This document shows positions 61,761 through 64,000 of a stretch of 64,000 nt of DNA, in pieces (positions within the stretch are counted from its first letter, which is position 1; every line of letters starts with the position of its first letter). The notes under the pieces were generated by a model. It was not told where the DNA came from, made no database searches, and saw only the letters and a list, made by a program, of their open reading frames with translations. The DNA is taken from contig CAZKBQ010000005.1 in the NCBI GenBank assembly GCA_964550855.1, forward strand, positions 1 to 64,000, written 5' to 3'. The position numbers and the translations under genes are program-made. This stretch comes from JAGOBP01 sp964550855. GTDB lineage: Bacteria > Chloroflexota > Anaerolineae > Fen-1058.

Positions 61761-63161
61761 ATGACAGATGCAGCAGATCAGCCCAGGCCGGCGCGCACCT
61801 GCGCGCCGAAATGGTATGACGTGCCGGACGAGAAGTGGTTTGACTGGCGTTGGCAGTTGGCCAACCGGCTGAACACGGTGGAAGAACTGGGTGAGGTGAT
61901 TCGCCTGACCGACAGCGAAAAGCAGGCCCTGAGCACCAAAGGCCTGTTTCGCGTGGATATTACCCCCTATTTTGCCAGCCTGATCGATCCGGACGACCCC
62001 AACTGCCCGGTGCGCAAACAGGTCATCCCCACCGCGCGCGAGCTGGACAAGTTCGAGTCGATGATGGAAGACTCGCTGGCCGAGGATCGTCACAGCCCGG
62101 TGCCGGGCCTCGTCCACCGCTATCCCGATCGGGTGTTGTTTCTGGTCACCACCCAGTGCGCGTCGTACTGCCGCTACTGCACGCGCAGCCGCATCGTGGG
62201 CGACCCGTCGGCCACCTTCAAGCGGTCAGAATGGGATGCCGCCATCGAGTACCTGAAAAACACGCCGCAGGTGCGCGACGTGCTGCTGTCTGGCGGCGAC
62301 CCGCTGACGCTGGCCCCCAAGCTGCTGGAAGAACTGCTGGCCCGCCTGCGCGAGATCCCGCACATCGAGATCATCCGCATCGGCAGCCGCGTGCCGGTCT
62401 TCCTGCCCATGCGCGTCGATCAGGATTTCTGCGACATGGTGCAGAAGTATCACCCCTTCTGGATGAACATCCACGTGAACCACGCGCGCGAGATCACGCC
62501 CGAGCTGCGGCAGGCGTGCGATCGGCTGAGCCGCGCCGGCGTGCCGCTGGGCAATCAAAGCGTGCTGCTGGCCGGCGTCAACGACTCGGTCAACATCCAG
62601 CGTGAGCTGGTGCACGAGCTGGTGAAGATGCGCGTGCGGCCCTATTACCTGTATCAGTGCGATCTGGTGGAGGGCGCGGGTCATCTGCGCACCAGTGTCA
62701 GCAAGGGCATCGAGATCATCGAGGGGTTGCGCGGGCACACCAGCGGGTTTGCGGTGCCCACCTTCTGCGTCGATGCGCCCGGCGGCGGCGGCAAGATTCC
62801 GGTGATGCCCAACTATGTGATCTCGCAGGCGCCCGGCAAGATTGTGCTGCGCAACTATGAGGGCTTCATCACCACCTATACCGAACCGCTGGATTACGAT
62901 CCGCACGCCGTGGATGCGCTGGACGCCCAGGCGCGCAAGCGGTTGGAGCCCGGTCAGCGCGGCGTGTTGGGCCTGCTGGAAGGCGAGCGCATGACCATCG
63001 AGCCGGCCGGCTTCGACGCCACGCACGCGCGCGGCGGCGCGGAGCACCGGCTGCGCAGCGGCGACCAATCCAAATGGCAGCCGCTGGGGATCGGCACGCC
63101 CGATCGGCCGTTGTTGAAAGACGTAACCGTCGTCGAGAAAATCAATCACGAAGTCGAATAA
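61761..63161 (+). CDS. kamA: KamA-family radical SAM lysine or glutamate 2,3-aminomutase
   Basis: The 466-residue protein moves an alpha-amino group to the beta carbon using a 4Fe-4S cluster, S-adenosylmethionine and PLP. The CxxxCxxC cluster cysteines are 133, 137 and 140 (CASYCRYC). LLSGGDPLTL, the PLP-binding lysine in DAPGGGGKIPVMPNY (about Lys345) and NHAREITPELR follow. The family includes lysine and glutamate 2,3-aminomutases, and the substrate cannot be assigned by eye. The ATG is preceded by GAGGTAG. Upstream tandem TTTCACCG boxes suggest activation by the regulator next door. The downstream ATP-grasp gene is probably co-transcribed. Confidence 0.93.
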   Translation: MTDAADQPRPARTCAPKWYDVPDEKWFDWRWQLANRLNTVEELGEVIRLTDSEKQALSTKGLFRVDITPYFASLIDPDDPNCPVRKQVIPTARELDKFESMMEDSLAEDRHSPVPGLVHRYPDRVLFLVTTQCASYCRYCTRSRIVGDPSATFKRSEWDAAIEYLKNTPQVRDVLLSGGDPLTLAPKLLEELLARLREIPHIEIIRIGSRVPVFLPMRVDQDFCDMVQKYHPFWMNIHVNHAREITPELRQACDRLSRAGVPLGNQSVLLAGVNDSVNIQRELVHELVKMRVRPYYLYQCDLVEGAGHLRTSVSKGIEIIEGLRGHTSGFAVPTFCVDAPGGGGKIPVMPNYVISQAPGKIVLRNYEGFITTYTEPLDYDPHAVDALDAQARKRLEPGQRGVLGLLEGERMTIEPAGFDATHARGGAEHRLRSGDQSKWQPLGIGTPDRPLLKDVTVVEKINHEVE

Positions 63162-63186
63162 TCGCGAACCTCCGAGGAGCATAAGC

Positions 63187-63249
63187 GTGAGTACCGATGA
63201 TCCATCGAGTCCGATGAAGCCTTGCCGCCGGGCGGGAGGTGCAGCGTGA
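63187..63249 (+). CDS. Possible 20-codon small ORF coupled to ATP-grasp gene
   Basis: GTG at 63187 has GAGGAG seven bases upstream and opens a 20-codon frame (MSTDDPSSPMKP, then a Cys-Arg-Arg, Gly- and Ala-rich end). Its TGA overlaps the GTG start of the ATP-grasp gene by four bases. Good ribosome-binding spacing plus overlap make translation plausible, but it could be a leader that couples translation. No homology is claimed. Confidence 0.4.
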   Translation: MSTDDPSSPMKPCRRAGGAA

Positions 63250-64000
63250 GAATCGCCCTGCTCCACAACCTGGCCGAAAATGCGCCGCGGCCCGGCGCCG
63301 ATGCGCCGGCCGACATCTTGTATGAGCTCGATCACCCGCACAACGTCAAGGCTTACAAGGCCGCGCTGGAAATGGGCGGCCACCAAGTTTTCCCGATGGA
63401 GGGCGACGCCTATCTGGCGTCCCGGCTGAAAGAGTTGTCGATCGATCTGTGCTTCAACACCTGCGAGGGCTTTCGCGGTGAAGCCCGCGAAGCGCAGGTG
63501 CCCGCGCTGCTGGAAATGATCGGCGTGCCGTACACCGGTTCCGGCCCGCTGACGCTGGCGCTGACGCTGGACAAGGCCATGACCAAGCGCATCCTGAGCT
63601 ATCACGGCCTGCCCACGCCCACTTTTCAGATCTTTGAACATGCCGACGACCCGATCGAGCCGCGACTGGCCGCGCAGTATCCGTTGTTTGCCAAGCCCAA
63701 CGCCGAAGGGACCGGCATGGGCATCAACGAGAAATCGATTTTGCACACCGAGGCCGAACTGCGCGAACAGGTCGCGTTCTTGATCGGCGCCTATCACCAG
63801 CCGGTGCTGGTGGAGAAGTATATTGAAGGGAACGATGTGACGGTGGGCATGGTGGGCAACTGGCCCGATCTGCACATCTTCCCGCTCTCGATGATCGATA
63901 CCGCGCTCTATGAGTCCACCGGCCTGTCGGTGTACGGCGCGGCGCTCAAAGTCGATCTGGGAGATCAGTATCAATATCATTGTCCCGCCCCGCTGCCGCA
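63246..64000 (+). CDS. D-alanine-D-alanine ligase-like ATP-grasp enzyme (C-terminus cut)
   Basis: Translation from the GTG at 63246, preceded by GGGAGGTG, gives 251 residues before the window ends. The product resembles Ddl: an N-terminal domain with CFNTCEGFRGEAREAQVPALLEMIGVPYTGS, then ALTLDKAMTKRILSYHGLPTPTF and LFAKPNAEGTGMGI, an ATP-grasp phosphate-binding region. VLVEKYIEGNDVTVGMVG follows. The last metal-binding motifs lie beyond the edge. Ddl ligates D-alanine in peptidoglycan synthesis, but a copy beside kamA could ligate a beta-amino acid; this is inference. Confidence 0.85.
   Translation, partial: MRIALLHNLAENAPRPGADAPADILYELDHPHNVKAYKAALEMGGHQVFPMEGDAYLASRLKELSIDLCFNTCEGFRGEAREAQVPALLEMIGVPYTGSGPLTLALTLDKAMTKRILSYHGLPTPTFQIFEHADDPIEPRLAAQYPLFAKPNAEGTGMGINEKSILHTEAELREQVAFLIGAYHQPVLVEKYIEGNDVTVGMVGNWPDLHIFPLSMIDTALYESTGLSVYGAALKVDLGDQYQYHCPAPLP

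Noticed and set aside
62226..63980. A 584-codon minus-strand open frame opposite kamA and the ATP-grasp gene
   Set aside because: It is antisense to genes with clear catalytic motifs, and its own translation shows no family.

Overview
The window is GC-rich, densely coding bacterial chromosome and most resembles a Chloroflexota genome (Anaerolineae or Caldilineae-like). That assignment is inference. It rests on several traits: a complex II with one long cytochrome b subunit, very large GT-C membrane proteins, secreted DUF11, lamin-tail and Big_5 proteins ending in a hydrophobic-basic tail, a KamA aminomutase, and abundant 7-bp tandem repeats. Succinate dehydrogenase, NADP-type isocitrate dehydrogenase, a lipid desaturase and ferritin indicate aerobic heterotrophic metabolism. 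I found no tRNA, rRNA, CRISPR array, transposase or phage gene.

Layout. 1-1.5 kb: the start of an ArsA/Get3-type ATPase, two paralogous small proteins and a divergent membrane-anchored protein. 1.6-8.7 kb (minus strand): CstA transporter, thioredoxin-like protein, PanE and the sdhCD-sdhA-sdhB operon. 8.9-13.7 kb: alpha/beta hydrolase, MTH1-like Nudix enzyme, a MerR/TipA-type regulator, an AAA+ ATPase and a fatty acid desaturase. 13.9-20.3 kb (minus): icd, a secreted PQQ-type sugar dehydrogenase, a DAO-family oxidase, a PabB-PabC fusion and a 69-residue protein. 20.5-24.8 kb (plus): ferritin, then three membrane-anchored surface proteins built from LysM and SdrD-B-like modules.

24.9-45.9 kb is a large surface-glycan region: one plus-strand GT-C protein, then eight consecutive minus-strand genes (GT2, a GT-C-like protein, two alkaline-phosphatase-superfamily enzymes, a flippase-like protein, two GT39 proteins and a second PTPS-related GT-C protein). 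Most of the GT-C proteins carry a similar beta-rich C-terminal module, sometimes repeated. 46.2-53.9 kb holds two giant secreted multidomain proteins, one with a PHP/CehA-like metallohydrolase domain. 53.9-60.8 kb (minus) is a second glycan and lipid block: DUF2723 GT-C protein, GT4, GNAT, GalE, patatin, zinc-phospholipase-like. 60.9-64 kb (plus) encodes a winged-helix regulator, KamA, a possible 20-codon ORF and a D-Ala-D-Ala-ligase-like ATP-grasp enzyme cut by the window edge.

How the parts work together (inference): lipid-linked sugars would be made by GT2, GT4 and GalE, moved by the flippase-like protein, transferred outside the membrane by the GT-C enzymes, and trimmed or decorated by the phosphatase-superfamily enzymes. 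The LysM/SdrD and DUF11/PHP proteins would be displayed on the cell surface. The noncoding structure that stands out most is the set of short tandem heptanucleotide tracts, some intergenic and some in frame inside glycosyltransferase genes, together with palindromic elements at 33.8, 37.7 and 40.5 kb.
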